Assembly (NCBI GenBank): GCA_032358165.1
Contig: JAALGY010000031.1
Location: 2,852,001-2,916,000, forward strand
Length of the DNA: 64,000 nt
Origin: Diplosphaera chodatii
Taxonomy: Eukaryota > Chlorophyta > Trebouxiophyceae > Prasiolales > Stichococcaceae
Reading direction: 5' to 3'
Shown: one piece after another, positions 1 to 12,669 of the stretch
Position numbering within the stretch: the stretch's first letter is position 1
Layout of the letters: every line of letters starts with the position of its first letter
Made by a program: the position numbers and the translations under genes
The notes under the pieces: model-generated
Told to the model about the DNA's origin: nothing
The model's database searches: none
Seen by the model: the letters and a program-made list of their open reading frames with translations, nothing else

Positions 1-2266
1 CGAGGCCGAAAAAGTCGCAGACGATGTCAAAGCCATCGCGGGGCGGCCGCCTGCCCTTCGGCTTGCCGCTGCCCCAGCTGCCTCTCGTCGCCTCCCTTCT
101 GGCGAAGCCCGAGCCCAGCACCCGTGCCACCTCCTCATCTTCGTTCGGGCTGCCGCCGGCGCCCAGCCACTCTGCCAAGGCCCCGGCGCCCTGGGCTGTC
201 TGCGGGGTGCCATCACGAGCGCCGCCAGTGCCTGATGGCGCAGCTGCAGCCGCTGCCGCGCCTACTGCTGCTGGACACGCGTGCTCTTCTGCCGCTGCGG
301 ATGCCACTGCTGCTGCTGCTGCTGCACCAGTCCCGCTGGCAGCACGTGCTGAAGCATCCATGCCTTCGTCCTCAAGCCCAGCATCGCCGAAGGCTGGTAC
401 TGCCAAAGTCCCTCGGACCGTTGACGCCTCCTCGTGTGGCTCAGGCACCGTTTGACTGCTGCCGCCAGCCTGCCAGTGCTCAATTGCTGTGCCCTGCAGC
501 TCTGCAACGTCGCCAGGGCCAATGCGCGTATCTGCGATGGCGCTCTCGGCAATGGGCTGCAGCAAGCGCTGTGCTGTTGCAAGCGCCGGGGTCGCAGTTG
601 TCAGCTGCCGCTGTGCTGGCGTCTGCAGCGCAGCTGATGGAGTGATCAGCTGTGCTGACGCAACTGACGAGCACACCACCGCTGGCGACGGCAGCGGCAC
701 AGAGGCCGGGTGCAGGGGCTGCATGTGCATGCAAACCAGAAGTCAGTTGCGGGGCTGCGGTCTTGATTGTGTCGCAGTGCACACGATGCCTATGCAGCAG
801 GGCAGGTGGCGTCCAGGGAGATACAGACGACTGGCGACTGAGCGCTCATGCAGGGGTACCTGAGTGAGCTGCGACGCGGGCCGCTGCGCCAGCTGGGGCG
901 TCGGGAAGGACAAGCCGGTCGGCTGCCGCTGCGTGAGGGCCGCCGGCAGCGGCGACTGCATCGGCTGCAGGGACAGCAGGCTGTCGCTGGGGCCTGCGCC
1001 GGGGACGTTCCCCCGAGCGGGGCCGCCGCTGCTCTGCTGGCCAGGCGGTGCGGACCTGCTGCCGGCGCTGCTGCCGCCGCCGCTGCTGCCCGCTTTAGGC
1101 CGCTGCCGACCGTCCTGGCCGCCGCCGCTGGCTGGCGTCACCTGCGTGGCTGCGTGGCCGGAGCCGCGCAGGCTGTCTGGTGCGCACTGGCTGGCCGAGC
1201 CGCCGCTGCTGCGGTGCTGGCTGGACGACGCGAGCGTGAGGTTGAGCTGCTGGCGAGGCGCGAGCGCCCCCGAGCCGCTGCCACCGCTGCCGTGGTGGCT
1301 GGTGGCGGCCGGGCTGGAACCCGTCAGCTCGAGGCCCTGTGGCTGGCGGGACGGCTGCGCTGCTGCAGCGCCAGCGCCGCTGCCGCTGCCAGGGTGGCTG
1401 GAGGGCGCCTGGCTGGGGGCTGGCGCACCCAGGCTGGAGTCGGTGAGCGGCGCCTGCCCGCACTGCACATGCTGCAAGTCGTCCAGCTGCAGTCAGCCAG
1501 CAGTACTGATATTTAAAGCCTGTGCCGGGTGCTACTAAGCTAAGCCACCAGGGTGAAAGGTGCACGGCCTGCTGCAGTACAGAGACCCTGAAAGCCTCAC
1601 CTCCAATGTTCCGTTCGCAAAGTCACCACCAAGCGATGCTCCAAAGTCCTGTGTGATCGGAGCAGGGGCAGCAAACGCCCTGCAGCGAAGGCGGCAATTT
1701 ACGGCGGCAAGCAGCAGGCCATTGGCATGGGTGTTCACATTGGCATGCAGTGATTGCACCAAGCGGCTGGCTGCAAGATGGGCCAGTGCATGCACACTGC
1801 ACACACTCACCCCAAGACACTGGTCTCTGTCGGTGACGGCAAACACGGCTGGCTCTCTGGCCCCCCAACTAGCTGCGGGGGCGACTGCAGCGGTGAGGCT
1901 GGGGCAGACTCCTGTCCCAAATGGATCGCACATCAGCCAGCGGTATGAATGGTGCAGCATTGACCATGCATTGAAATCAGACCAGAACAGCAACCAGGCG
2001 TTTCGAACCTCACATGTGCTGCGTCAGTGCAGCACCTGGGAGTCTTGCTGGTCGTCAGCCGCCATCGGGCTGTCCTTTGTGTGAGCCTGCGGAACAGCGT
2101 CATGGTCCTGATCGACATGCGCTGTGGAGAGAGTCTGCTGCGATGCCCGCTGCTCCTGATATGAAAGCTGGCTCGCAGCTGCAACCTGCAGCTGCTGACG
2201 CTCGTCTGGCGATTCTGCTTGCTGCGGAGGCTGCGTCAGCTGCTGGCTCCAGCCTGCGGAGGACAT
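1..2266 (-). CDS. Low-complexity protein of unknown function, 3' end beyond window
   Basis: I do not recognise this gene. The model has exons 2036-2266, 860-1486 and 1-718, all joined in phase 0; the junctions have a GT donor and a cag acceptor. The proposed start is the ATG at 2266, but an in-frame acceptor just upstream (tgacag near 2282) is an alternative. The protein is rich in Ser, Gln, Gly and Ala with a long Ala/Gly tract (about 250-400). Near the left edge it becomes ordered and charged: an acidic NEDEE stretch, then a basic segment (KPKGRRPPRDG) and a hydrophobic FDIVCDFFGL, so a conserved domain probably begins at the truncation. A further small exon inside 1487-2035 cannot be excluded. 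Confidence 0.55.
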
Positions 2267-2837
2267 TGTAAAGATTGGTTGCCGAGGTTTGCATTGCTGT
2301 CATTCTCGCGTCTTGTGAGGTGCTATGCTCATGCAAACAAGGTTTCATCGGGTCGCACCCGAGAGCGCATTCAGATCGGCCTCCTGCTCGGTAGGGATCT
2401 GTGCCATGCCTTTGAGCGCTTTGAAGCTGAACCCGCCCATCTTGGGCTGTTCCCAGGATCGAAGGTGCAATCATGCAACAGCTTCACAATGTGATGGATG
2501 TGCTGCCTTGAGTGAGTCCGCCGAAACACAGTTGGCCACATCACATTCGACATGTCGAAACGAGCTCAGCATGCACGGCACGAGCTCTGGCAAGGTCGGT
2601 GCTGTAGGGTGGCTGAAAGTGTGAAGTTGCACAACAGGGTGATGCTTTGCACGCATATTGCCGTATGCCCAGGTTCTTCAGCATATGCAAAAGGACTGCC
2701 TGCCGGGCTTTCAGTGTCAGCAGCTACACTCAGCAACTGGGTGTGAAGTGCGCAAGCCGGCAAGCCAAACAGCTTGCCCCACTCACTCTGCTGTTTGCTC
2801 GAAACACCCCAACTTCCCGTTTGACTGGCAGTCTCGT
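2267..2837. other. Intergenic gap between two minus-strand genes
   Basis: This should hold the 3' untranslated region of the CCCH zinc-finger gene and the promoter of the low-complexity gene. I see no convincing coding frame, RNA gene or repeat here. Confidence 0.5.
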
Positions 2838-5800
2838 TCAGTCGATGGCAGACTTCTTCTTCAGCTCTGCCTCAAGCGCATCCAAGTCCTCGTCGAAGTC
2901 TTCATCCGAGCCATCGTCCTCATCGGAATCCTCCACGACCAGGGCAGCTGCCTCCGCTGCTGCCTTGGCGCCGCTGCCGCTGCCGGCTGCACCTGCAGCT
3001 GATACGCAGATGTGTTCACACCCCTGCGTGCTATGCAACTACGCAACAAACGTGTCCAGTGCATCTAGTGAGCGTCAGCATACGAATACGTTCTGTCAGA
3101 GCCACGGCTCCAGAAGGGGAATCCACAAAATCATCACCCGCTCATGCACATACGGTACCAACGGTGTACCCCTGATGAGGTTCGGCAGTCCGACGACCTC
3201 AGGCACTTGTTAAGCATCTAGCTTAGCAAGGTCAATACCATCAGAAAAGGAAAGGCCAGTAATGTGATGAGCGCTGTGGGTTGCCCACCTGTTGAGGGCC
3301 CAACTGCCCCGTTCTGCTGCTGCGCCGGGGACGCACCCGCGCCCGAGGGCCCTGCTGCGCTGCTGAGTGGCACCGCGGCTCCACCCTGCAGCAGCACCGT
3401 AGCCACACAGCTCGATCCCTTCGAAGCACAAACTGCAGCGCATGCGCGGCTTGATGCCGGGACGCACGCTGGGCTCCCGCACGGAGTGGCCTCGTCCCCT
3501 CAGCCGCTTCTCAGCTGTGTGTGCTTCGGGTGGCCACGCAGCGTCGGCCGGCACCTGGGAGGCGTGCAGCGCAGCGTTCTTCTCGTCCCAGCGCTTGCGC
3601 TCGGCAATGGCGGCGGCCTCGTCGTCGTTCTCCCGCGTGTAGTCCGCCGACGCCCCGTGGTCGTCCTCCGCCACAAAGCCCTCCTGCAGGGACACACGCC
3701 GACACAGCCCCTCAGCATGGGCACGCTGCAAAGCTTAGGAGCAAGAGCTACCTCGGACTGGAAAGTAGGTAAGCCTGGCCTTCCTCATGCGGCAAGCTCA
3801 ACTGCTGCATGCCTCGCCAATCACAGGGCCAGCGGGTGCAGCGGGTGCTCCAGCCATGGCGACTACACCTTAAGATAAGACTGCCTCTCTGCATGCACTG
3901 CCAACCACCATGCATGCAGGTTCGCCCGCCGCAGCACCTCGGAGAAGATCTCGCGGCCGGTGAGGATGCCCTTGCGCCGGCGCTCGGCCTGCTCGGCCTC
4001 CTGTGCCTTGCGCGCCGCCGCCGCCTTGCGCTCCTTCCACATGGAGAAGGACTGCGCCACAGGGGGACTGCAGTCGAGGACCTCCACTTCCAAACATACG
4101 AGGGTGCCTCTCTGCCTTGTCCGCTGCCTCATCACAGGCAGGTGTTCGGGCCATCCCCACCACATTGGGGGTGGGCAGCTCCGACAGTCAAGTAGGTAGC
4201 CACACAATGCAAAGCAGCAGGATGTGGCCCCAGCAGCGTCCGCGCACGTCCTCGGTGATGGGGGTGCGCGCGTCGACCTTGGCGCGCTCCGCCTCGATCT
4301 CCTCCTCGATGGAGGGCGCGTTGGCCTTCTCCGCCTCCAGCAGCTCCTTCATCTGGCTCTTCAACACGTAGCCCGGCGGCAGCGCGTGCCGGTACTTGCA
4401 GTCCTTGCCATTGGGGCACTGCCAGAACCTGCAGCCATGGCGGCAAACTGCGACTGTGACTGGCAAACTGCCTGTTAGGGTGTAACCTGCCCGCAGAAAG
4501 TCTTTGTAAAGAAACTGCTGCATTGCCGTTTCAGATTGCATGCAGATGATGGCACGTGCGCCAGAGGTTGCTGAAGTGTCGACAGACTGCAAAGCATGAC
4601 ATGCATGGACATCTTACAGCGGGCGGGCCGTGCTGCTCACCAGCCGTACTGCTTCCGCTCCACGGCGTCCAGGAAGTGCTTGCAGATGATGGAGGTGGCG
4701 TTCGTCTTCTCCTTCGCGTGCTTGTCCGCGATCACCTTCTCCAGCTGCTCCTGGTCCCAGTCCTCCATGCCATCCTCGTCCTCCGCCTCCCGCCTGTGGT
4801 CATCACGTGAGCAGGCAGTCGTCATGTGAGCACGCTGTCGTCGTCAGCACGTGACCCCCCGTCTGTGGCGATCATGTGGGCATGAGGCTCATGTGCAGGG
4901 ACTGCGGGGGAGCACAGCTTTGCAGCTCTGGCGGTGCAGGTCTACACGAGGCATGGTGCTGACCGTCGTCATGTCTAATCCAGGGGGTGTCTGCATGTGC
5001 CGGCTGTGCGCTGCGTCCCTGGTGCCACTAAAAAGGACATGACAGCAGAACAGGCACAAGTGCGCACTGGTCGGTGAAGAGGTCGATCTTGCCGCCCTTG
5101 CGCTCCACATTGAGGTCGTGGCTGTACTTGCACTTGAAGCCCTTGGTGCACTTGCCCTGCCGGTAGTACTCGCACACAATGGACTTGGGGTCCACGCCTG
5201 CAACCACATTGCAGCGTCCTCACATGCATGCCATGGATCCTGGATCACTTGACCTCCCTGGAAGGTGGCCAGCACGGCCTGTGGGCTGGTCACAGCACTA
5301 CACAGATGACGAAGCCAAATCCCTGGAGCCGTGCATGAATGGGGAGAACAGCAAGACGCACCGGGCGGCGCCTTGGGCTGCTTGATGGCGACCGCGAACA
5401 GGTCGTTCAGCTCCCGCGCTGCTGCCTCTGCTGCCTCCTTGTCCTTCTTCTGCAGCCAGCAAACACAATGCACATACATTAGCATATCTTGCAGAGCTGA
5501 GCAACGACTGGCAGAATCTGCTGACGAGCGATCTTTGGCGGACAAATTGCAGTGTCCTGAGCATGGCCGCAGCATACAGAACGCCAAAATCACACCGGAG
5601 ACTCCGCACGAGAATTCTGAGGCACACCTTTTTGTCGCGAGTTGCGGCTGCGTCCTTGCCGTCGATGTCGAGCTTAACACCGCGCCGTGCGGCTGCCGCC
5701 TTTGCAGACTGCTCCATCTGTTGCACATAGCTGCAGTCCAGGCATGATCATGCTCAGCTTGTGAAAAGGGCGAAGCACGAGATGCACCCCACCTGCTGCA

Positions 5801-6223
5801 GCTTGTGAGCCGGCTGACATCTGACAGGAAAGCAGCTGGTCACCCACCTCTGAACATTCTTGCTCTTGTTCTTGTTCTGCAGCGAGGCAGCGCACAAGCG
5901 TGATGTGCAGGTAAGCAACGCAACATTCGTGATAACAGGAGGGCGCTGGACTGCTAATGCAGTGCCTTGACCGATGTTGCTGCAGGCATGCACAACAAGG
6001 ATACTGCAAGCCTGATGTTCACCTTCAGTCCGAAGGTCTTGTCAGCGACTGCCTGTTGAGGTTCAGGTGTACTGTTCAGTTGCACAGGGCCATGGACATG
6101 TTGGTGTGCCGCTCATGCATGGCAACTCGCCACAACCCTGACCTGCTTGACTTTCTCGGCCTTCGCCTTGTTCTGGGCCTTCTTTTCCCTGTCCGCTCCA
6201 GACCCTCCCTTCTTGGGCGGCAT
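2838..6223 (-). CDS. CCCH zinc-finger protein, ZC3H15/DFRP1 family
   Basis: Homologue of human ZC3H15 (DFRP1), which stabilises the ribosome-associated GTPase DRG1; plants have orthologous C3H proteins. Twelve exons fit in phase: 6143-6223, 6023-6052, 5848-5876, 5628-5730, 5362-5449, 5068-5197, 4641-4793, 4248-4428, 3938-4051, 3555-3683, 3289-3385, 2838-2992. The start MPPKKGG is typical. Family landmarks in order are [17 protein letters not shown], then a first finger [19 protein letters not shown] (C-x7-C-x5-C-x3-H), the [12 protein letters not shown] linker, a second finger ending in [17 protein letters not shown] followed by ALPPGYVLK, the SFSMWKERK block, and an acidic tail [13 protein letters not shown] near the stop. 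Exon 11 is a low-complexity insertion ([12 protein letters not shown]) not typical of the family. A role in translation with DRG1 is from family knowledge, not from this sequence. The start of the last exon (2992 or 2998) is a choice between two phase-compatible acceptors. Confidence 0.93.
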
Positions 6224-6924
6224 GGGTGCAGATGTGACTTGGCACTGCGCTGCCCTTGGCGCCTATGCTTTCTTACTTCTGCCGTCAGCCGCACGAGGCG
6301 GCCCAAGCACGTGCCAAATAAGGGTGGTTCACATGTCCAAGCAGCAGCAGACAAGCTAGGACCCGGCAATGCTCGCAGGCGGAGACTGAACCGTGTTGGG
6401 CTGGTGCAGATGCAGGAATGATATCACACAGCAGTTGCAGGCTGCTGTGCAGCAAACGCTCTGCGGCGCAGCACAGACAGGCTGTGATCGGTCTTGAAGC
6501 CCCCTCGATGCAGCGCTGCACGATCACAGCAGTGTGCCAGCAAGATTGTGCATGTCTGCTGCACGCCAGGCCATGCTTGCCAGTAGCTGTACTTGAGCAT
6601 CCGATAAAGCTACACCAGTGAGCTGTGCTTTTGGTCGCATCAAGCATGATGCCAGTGATAAGCAGCATTGCATCTGCGTGTCATGCTAGAAGGTTGAAAC
6701 AGGCAGACACGTGCTGTCTAAGTGGTTACTGCTGGGGTTGCACGCGTAGCTTTGGTACTCTTGCTCGCCGGGCATCATCCACCCCTAACCTGAGGGTTCT
6801 GGCGCCTGAAGCTGCTGTGCAGGCCTATTTAAGGGACCTCAAACGTAGTCATTGCTGACAAGGAGTGTGGTACAGCAGTCCTCAGCCCTGCGAGCGGTAG
6901 CAGCGCCTGTGGCTAGAAAGCAGT
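6224..6924. promoter_or_regulatory. Divergent intergenic region, likely shared promoter
   Basis: This 0.7-kb gap separates the minus-strand CCCH gene from the plus-strand small membrane protein gene. A TATA-like tatttaa lies at 6826-6832, about 90 bases before the ATG at 6925. No coding frame with recognisable content was seen. Confidence 0.4.
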
Positions 6925-7113
6925 ATGTCTGGATGGAATGCGCAGCTGCGGAATCTGTTCCACAGGGAGCCGATTATTCTGTGGAGCTGCCTCATAGGCG
7001 CCGTAGGTCTGGCCCTTCCAGTTGTAGTACCGCCAATCAGGGAAGCAATTTACAAGCCAGAGGCGCGGCATCCTCCCGCTGTCAAAGAGCTACTAAACAA
7101 GGCAAAAATATGA
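6925..7113 (+). CDS. Small single-pass membrane protein, NDUFA3/B9-like complex I subunit candidate
   Basis: A single-exon frame of 62 residues starts at the ATG in cagtATGTCTGG. It has a short polar N-terminus (MSGWNAQLRNLFHREPI), one hydrophobic segment at about residues 18-37 (ILWSCLIGAVGLALPVVVPP), and a basic, helical C-terminus ending KELLNKAKI. Size and pattern (REP before one membrane helix, then PP and a charged tail) resemble the accessory NDUFA3/B9 subunit of mitochondrial complex I, which lacks a cleaved presequence. The match is from memory of the pattern, so the name is tentative; another small organellar membrane protein is possible. A TATA-like box sits about 90 bases upstream. 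Confidence 0.5.
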   Translation: MSGWNAQLRNLFHREPIILWSCLIGAVGLALPVVVPPIREAIYKPEARHPPAVKELLNKAKI

Positions 7114-7571
7114 CACCTTGCCGCCGCGAGTGGGCGAGGGGTAAAGCACTTCGGGGCTGACATATGATTTGCTAGGCAATGGGGAAGCGCTGCATGGAAG
7201 AATGCGATTCAAGTTACATGCTTAAATTGAATACCTGGCACTCAGACCACTGAGTAACACAGCCAACAGCAGTCTCACTCGTGGGGCCAGCACATATAAA
7301 TGTACACCTGCCGGGTAGGCAGCTCACCCATCTCACGACGACCGACCAATACTGACAATCAGTGCTGACTCTGCAATGCTGCACAGTGCGTTGCCGGACA
7401 CTGCAGCAGCCACGAAATACGCACAGGACGTCGCCTATGCCGCTGACCCTCACCACATTTCTTGTGCGGCGACGTCTCCGCAGTGATGCTGCAACAATAC
7501 CGCATGAAACTGCATTAGTGGACACTCCCTCCGCTCGCCATGCCAGACCCCTGACAAGCTGGGAACCCCAA
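7114..7571. other. Convergent 3' flanks of the small membrane protein and RbcX-like genes
   Basis: The region is somewhat AT-richer than the exons and contains the 3' untranslated ends of the two flanking genes. No supported gene was seen. Confidence 0.4.
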
Positions 7572-7576
7572 TTACA
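7572..7576 (-). terminator. TGTAA poly(A) signal of the RbcX-like gene
   Basis: The plus-strand ttaca reads TGTAA on the minus strand, the usual chlorophyte polyadenylation signal, and lies about 58 bases past the stop codon at 7634. Confidence 0.5.
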
Positions 7577-7633
7577 CCCAAGATGCTAGCAGTACTACGG
7601 AAACACCGTGACAGTCAGCCGTTTGTCGCTTTG

Positions 7634-8356
7634 TCACGGCGCAGGCTCCTCAGCTGGCCCATCCAGATTCAGGCCCGCCGGCCGCAGGTCATCCGTGAAC
7701 ATGGCCTGCAGCGAGCTGGCCAGGCTCTCGCGCAGCAGCACGCTGTTCTCCTCGGCGATGTTCGACAGGTCCGACGTCCACTCTTTGGCGAGCTGCGTCC
7801 GGATATCCATGATCCGCTGCGCCATGTTGCGCGGGTCAATCCCAATGCCCACCACTGTGTCATACATGTCTGCACGTCCCACATTCCACTTAGCCTCCTG
7901 GATTGGCATGGTAAGCAGCTTCCGAAGGAAAGTCTCGCCGCTCACGTCATCCCAGGCACCATCCCGTGGAATGGGGTACGTGCGGATGAACGCCAGCAGC
8001 CAGTGGTGATAGTTGAGGTTGGTCTCCATCAGGTAGTACAGCAGCGTTCGCGCAGCCCTGTCTGTGAGCATGCCCATGAGGCGGTCGCGGTTGCCGTCCC
8101 TGAGCGGCGTGTCGTCCGGGGAGCGCGTCCATGCGGGGCGCCCGCGCCGCCTGTTTTTGTTGGTGTACGACTTTCCCTTCCGGGAGTTGGCTGCCTGTCG
8201 CCGGCGTGCCGGATCGCCGTCTCTGCCATCTGAGAGCACTTTGAAGGGCTGCTGCGGCTGTCTGTGTGCCGGCAGAGGGCTGTGGCGCAGCCTGATGCAT
8301 GGGCGCATGAGGGATGTGACTGGCAGCACGGACCGAGCCCCCATCAGCTTAGCCAT
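7634..8356 (-). CDS. RbcX-like chloroplast Rubisco assembly chaperone (type II)
   Basis: A single-exon frame of 240 residues begins at the ATG at 8356. The first 70 or so residues are basic and Ser/Ala/Pro-rich with almost no acidic residues, as in a chloroplast transit peptide. From about residue 90 the helical pattern follows RbcX: an AARTLLYYLMETN first helix, HHWLLAF, GETFLRKLLT, then NMAQRIMDIRTQLAKEW, which resembles the ALRIMTVREHIAEE signature of cyanobacterial RbcX, and a last helix EENSVLLRESLASSLQ. RbcX binds the C-terminal tail of the Rubisco large subunit during L8 core assembly. There is an insertion between GETFLRKLLT and DPRNMAQ (about 25 residues) relative to cyanobacterial RbcX. 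I am fairly sure of the family and less of the subtype. Confidence 0.65.
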   Translation of the reverse strand: MAKLMGARSVLPVTSLMRPCIRLRHSPLPAHRQPQQPFKVLSDGRDGDPARRRQAANSRKGKSYTNKNRRRGRPAWTRSPDDTPLRDGNRDRLMGMLTDRAARTLLYYLMETNLNYHHWLLAFIRTYPIPRDGAWDDVSGETFLRKLLTMPIQEAKWNVGRADMYDTVVGIGIDPRNMAQRIMDIRTQLAKEWTSDLSNIAEENSVLLRESLASSLQAMFTDDLRPAGLNLDGPAEEPAP

Positions 8357-9143
8357 TGCCACACAACGGTTCGGTCAGATCAGCCTGTGCGGCTGGGGCC
8401 AGGCGTGCGATCCGGGTCGCAGGCACGCTGCGGTGCAGACCAAAGGGTTTGCTAGGTGCACCCTGGCTGCCAGTTGTATGGCCCTGCAGTAAACGCTGCT
8501 GCACTCCGCCCTAGCCTTGCGTGTGGACTGTGCCAGCGCTTCCGCTTGCTGTCTGATGCCGCAGATGTCTCACATCACCGTTTGTGCTCGACCTTGCATT
8601 GGGGTTTGTACTTTCTCCATGCAACTTTTGGGAGCCTCACGTGATATTGCTGAGCTGGCGCTGACAGTGCAGGATCCCCTGCAGTCAGCACTCAGCAGCT
8701 CAGGTTGCCTCCTGCTGTTGTCCTGCATTGTGGCCAGTATTCGCGGTCGTGACGTTGAAAGTACATAATGCTGATGCGGCGCATCTTAGCGTAACATGAA
8801 CTGTGAGCAAATGGCGTGCAGCAGTGGTTCAGCACCAACACTGTGATCAGCAAGACCAGCCAATGGCCACCATACCGCAGCATTGATCAGTCACAATTGA
8901 TGGGCTTGTGTTGGCGTCGCAGCTCGGTGGGTGATCAGTCGCAGCAGGTTTTTGCTGGACCTTGCGGGTGGCGCAACTGCAGCGCCATCAAGGGTCATTA
9001 CAGAATTGCAAACAGATCACCTCACTCCGTGGCCAGATGCTACAAGTTTGGAGCCTGTGTAGCTGCTGCGATTGGTCACATGCCAGGGGCATGATGGGCG
9101 TGCTGCCTGCCTGACGGACAACACCGCCGTCGGAGCCAGCGGC
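8357..9143. promoter_or_regulatory. Divergent intergenic region between RbcX-like and MED25 genes
   Basis: The 0.8-kb gap must contain the 5' flanks and promoters of both genes. No clear TATA box, repeat or coding frame was recognised. Confidence 0.35.
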
Positions 9144-12100
9144 ATGGCCGCGGCCGCGCCGCAGCAGTCCCCGCGGCAGGCGTCCGTCCCGCAGCAGGCG
9201 CTGCCGCCGCTGCCTGTGATCACCCGTGTGGTGCTGTGCATCGAGGCCACGGCAGCCATGGCGCCCACCTGGGCGTCCGACAGGTTGGGAACAGAATTGC
9301 AAGTGGGCGCCGAACCTTACTCTGCAAGTAGCCACGCCAGCACGTGGCATCGGTGCCATCTCAGTACGCAGCCCGCGGCCCTGGTACCCTTTGCAACCCT
9401 GGCGAACAGTACCGTGGCGCATTCGCCACATCGCCGTGTGTAGGGCCAACTTCATCGAGCCGCTGCTGCGGGCGGCGGACGGCGGCAAGCTCGGGCGCTG
9501 CCACATGGCATGCGTGTTCTTCTCGACCCGCCCGCCGTTCAGGTGCCAGTCAATCTAAGCCTGCTGCAGCGCCTCCGCCATGCGACCCTCAAGATATCTC
9601 ATAACAAGACAGCACCCCATGCCTGGCCACAGCTGCGTGCCGTGCTGCATCAAGACCGCCCACGCGCCGTCCCACCTGCTGTCAACTCGAGGGGGATGGT
9701 GCACCATGTGCAGCATCGCGATGGTGGAGCGCTCGCACTGGAGCGACAGCACCGCCGACGTGCGCGCGTGGCTGGACGTGCTGCCGCTCGCCGGGGGCGG
9801 CGGCGGCGGCGACACCGCCTTCGCGGAGGCGCTGGCGGACGCCCACTTCCTGCTGCAGCAGGCGGACACGCGCTTTGAGATGCCGAATGGCGCCAGCGTT
9901 GGCGGCGGCGGCGCAGAGGGCGGCGCCGCTGGCGATGGCGGCGGCGGCGCCGGCGGAGTCTGCCGGCAGGTGGTCGTGGTGGCACGCTCCGACCCGCACC
10001 GGCTGGCGATCCCCTGGCACAACCCTGAGGATGTACACCCGAAGGTGAGCTGGGGCACCTTGTTGGTCAGCTGCGACCAAAGCCCGTGTTACAACCTGAG
10101 CAGCATCAAGCCAGCGTGGTTTCAAGACGACGCTGCAAGTCTGCCTCAGACACTGCATGACTCTGTGTTCTGCATGCAGGCGCTGCTGCCGGGCAGGGCG
10201 TCCTACACAGACCTGCTGGCGGCCCTGCAGCGGAGAGGCATAGGGCTGAGCGTGGTGACGGGCGGCGTGCAGCCGCACCGGTGGCTGGTGCTGGCGGCGC
10301 TGAAGGTTGCAGAGGCGAGTCGTCACCCGTATGCGCTGTAAGCAACACTGCCAAGCATTCGGAACACCTTGCCGTGCATACACATGCATGACACGCCACG
10401 CCAGCTGATGTGCCACCGACAGGCGTCAAACAAGTGCGGCGACAACAGCATGGCCTTGTGGACTGGGCTCACTGCCCTGGGGTGCGGCAATGTACGTCAG
10501 CAGGAGCGAAGCACCCGCACATCACAGCATCCACCGACAGGAGGGTGCGAGGCCAGCTGCCCCCGCGTTGCGCAGGGGCCCGGCCCGGAGGAGGCGGCCG
10601 CGGCGCGGGCCGCGCGCCACCCGGAGCTGTTCAAGGCCATGGCGGCGGGCGTGGGGCAGGACTGCACCGCGCTGGTGTCCCCCGCCTGGCCCCACGCACT
10701 GCGCCTGCTGCAGGTGCGCACGCCTCGCCAGCGTCGCAGCTGTGGTGGTACATGTGAGCGGCCCGCGTGCGCTGCTCCTTCTTAGGCCTGCTGCTACGGG
10801 GTGATGACCGTTCCCTGTCACTCACCACAGTCCTGTGCGCCTTGCCCAGCAGCTGGGAGACCCGCCCGGGCTTATGCCAGCACGTGCTCGAGTTGGTGCC
10901 GCCCTAGATGTGATGGCCGCTGGAAGCTGCTGACTGATGTCAGGTCACGGCGTGCTCGATCCAGCAAGGTCAAATGTCGGTTTGCCAAAGATTTTTGTTG
11001 TGCCTTCCCCTCCTCTTCGAAGGGCCTGGCATCGGAGCGCCGGGCCGCGCTGAAGGCCGCAGCCGCCGCCGCCGGCAGCGCCGCCACCGCCAGCGGCAGG
11101 GTTTCCACCCCAGGGCAGGGCGTCGGCACCCCCAGCTCCGCCGGCACCGTGGCGGCCAGCGCGCTGCAGCAGCCCAGCCCCGCCGGCGCTGCTGCAGGGC
11201 AGCCGTCGGGCGCGCTGCCGCCCCTGCAGCCAGGTGCCGCCCGGCAAGCGTCTGCAGAGCCACAGCACTGCCCGATCATCTTGCTGTGCCTTGCTGCCCC
11301 TGCGCATGCTTGCACTGAGCAGCCGAGGCCCTGTGGTTGTGTTTTCCCAAAGCTCACGCCGTGAATGAGGTGTGCGGCTGTGATCGGCTTGCAACAGTGC
11401 GGGTCCCGAGCAGCGGGCTGCCGCCTGCGGCGGCGGCATCCCCAGCCGCCGCCGCTAGTGTCCCCGGCAATGCCCCTTTGCCCGTGTACTGGGCGCCCTC
11501 GCCTGCGCAGAATGGCACCCCCCCTGCAGCGCAGCAGGCATGTAGACTGCCCTTCCCCTGCTTGTCATCGTCCCCACTGTGCTGCAACGTCACATGTTGC
11601 GTACGCTAGTGAGCAGATGCACCGAGAGGTGTGTTGATGTTCGCCCCAAGTGCCGCACTAATGGCCCTGCACTGGGAGGTGTGCAGGTGCAGCCAGGGGC
11701 CCCTGCAGCACACGCTGTTGCACACCCTGCGGCGCAGCAGCCGCAGCAGCAGCAGCAGATGCAGCTCCAGCCGGGAGGCGGCGCAGTCCACCAGCAGGCC
11801 CTGCAGCAGGCGCAGCCGCACCAGCAGCAGCCGGCGCAGCTGCAGCCGCTCCAGCAGCCGCACTTGCACCCGCAACAGCAGCAGCAGCAGCAACAGCAAC
11901 ATCTGCAGCCGCCGCCGCCGCAGCCGATGTACCGGCAGGCGGCATCCCCTGCAGGCAGCCTGGCCAGCGTGGCGAGCGGCGGCAGCTACGCTTCCCAGAA
12001 CCCTGCCCAGCCGCCGCAGCAGCAGGCACAGCAGCCGCCACAGGGTGGGCCGCAGCTGACGGCGGCGGCGGCCGCGCAGCTCGCAAAGCTGCGGGCGCTG

Positions 12101-12630
12101 CCGCGGGAGCATCAGGCGGCGGTGAGTCACTGCTGACGGGTGGTGACACACTTCGCAGACCCTCTGTTGGGGGCAGTTGTTCGTAGTGAAGAGTGGAATG
12201 TCCACGCTAGCCCACTTGCTGTCGACGGCATGACGAAAACTTCAAACATCATGGTGTCACCCTGGAGCAGGAGCTGGCACGCATGAAGGCCAAGCACAAC
12301 CAGCGTCTCGCGGCCGCCGGGCAGGGCGCTGCAGGTCAGTCGGGAGCAATGCAAGTCAGCTGCTGACTGGCAATAATCAGGATGCATGCTTCGACTTGAC
12401 GTCCAGGCTTGATGTGCTGCTGCAGGTTCCACAGCAGGCACTCGCTGTATGCCTGCCAACAGAGTGACAATCTCTGCTGGTGAGACAGCCTGATGAGGCA
12501 CAGATGACGTTCTTGTGCTTTCTTCTGCAGTCCGGCCAGTGCAGCAGCCATACCAGCAGCAGCAGCAGCAGCTGCAGCAGGGGGGCCAGGTGCTGCCGCC
12601 TCAGCAGCGGTATGCGCAGCAGCCGCCCCC

Positions 12631-12669
<39 letters not shown>
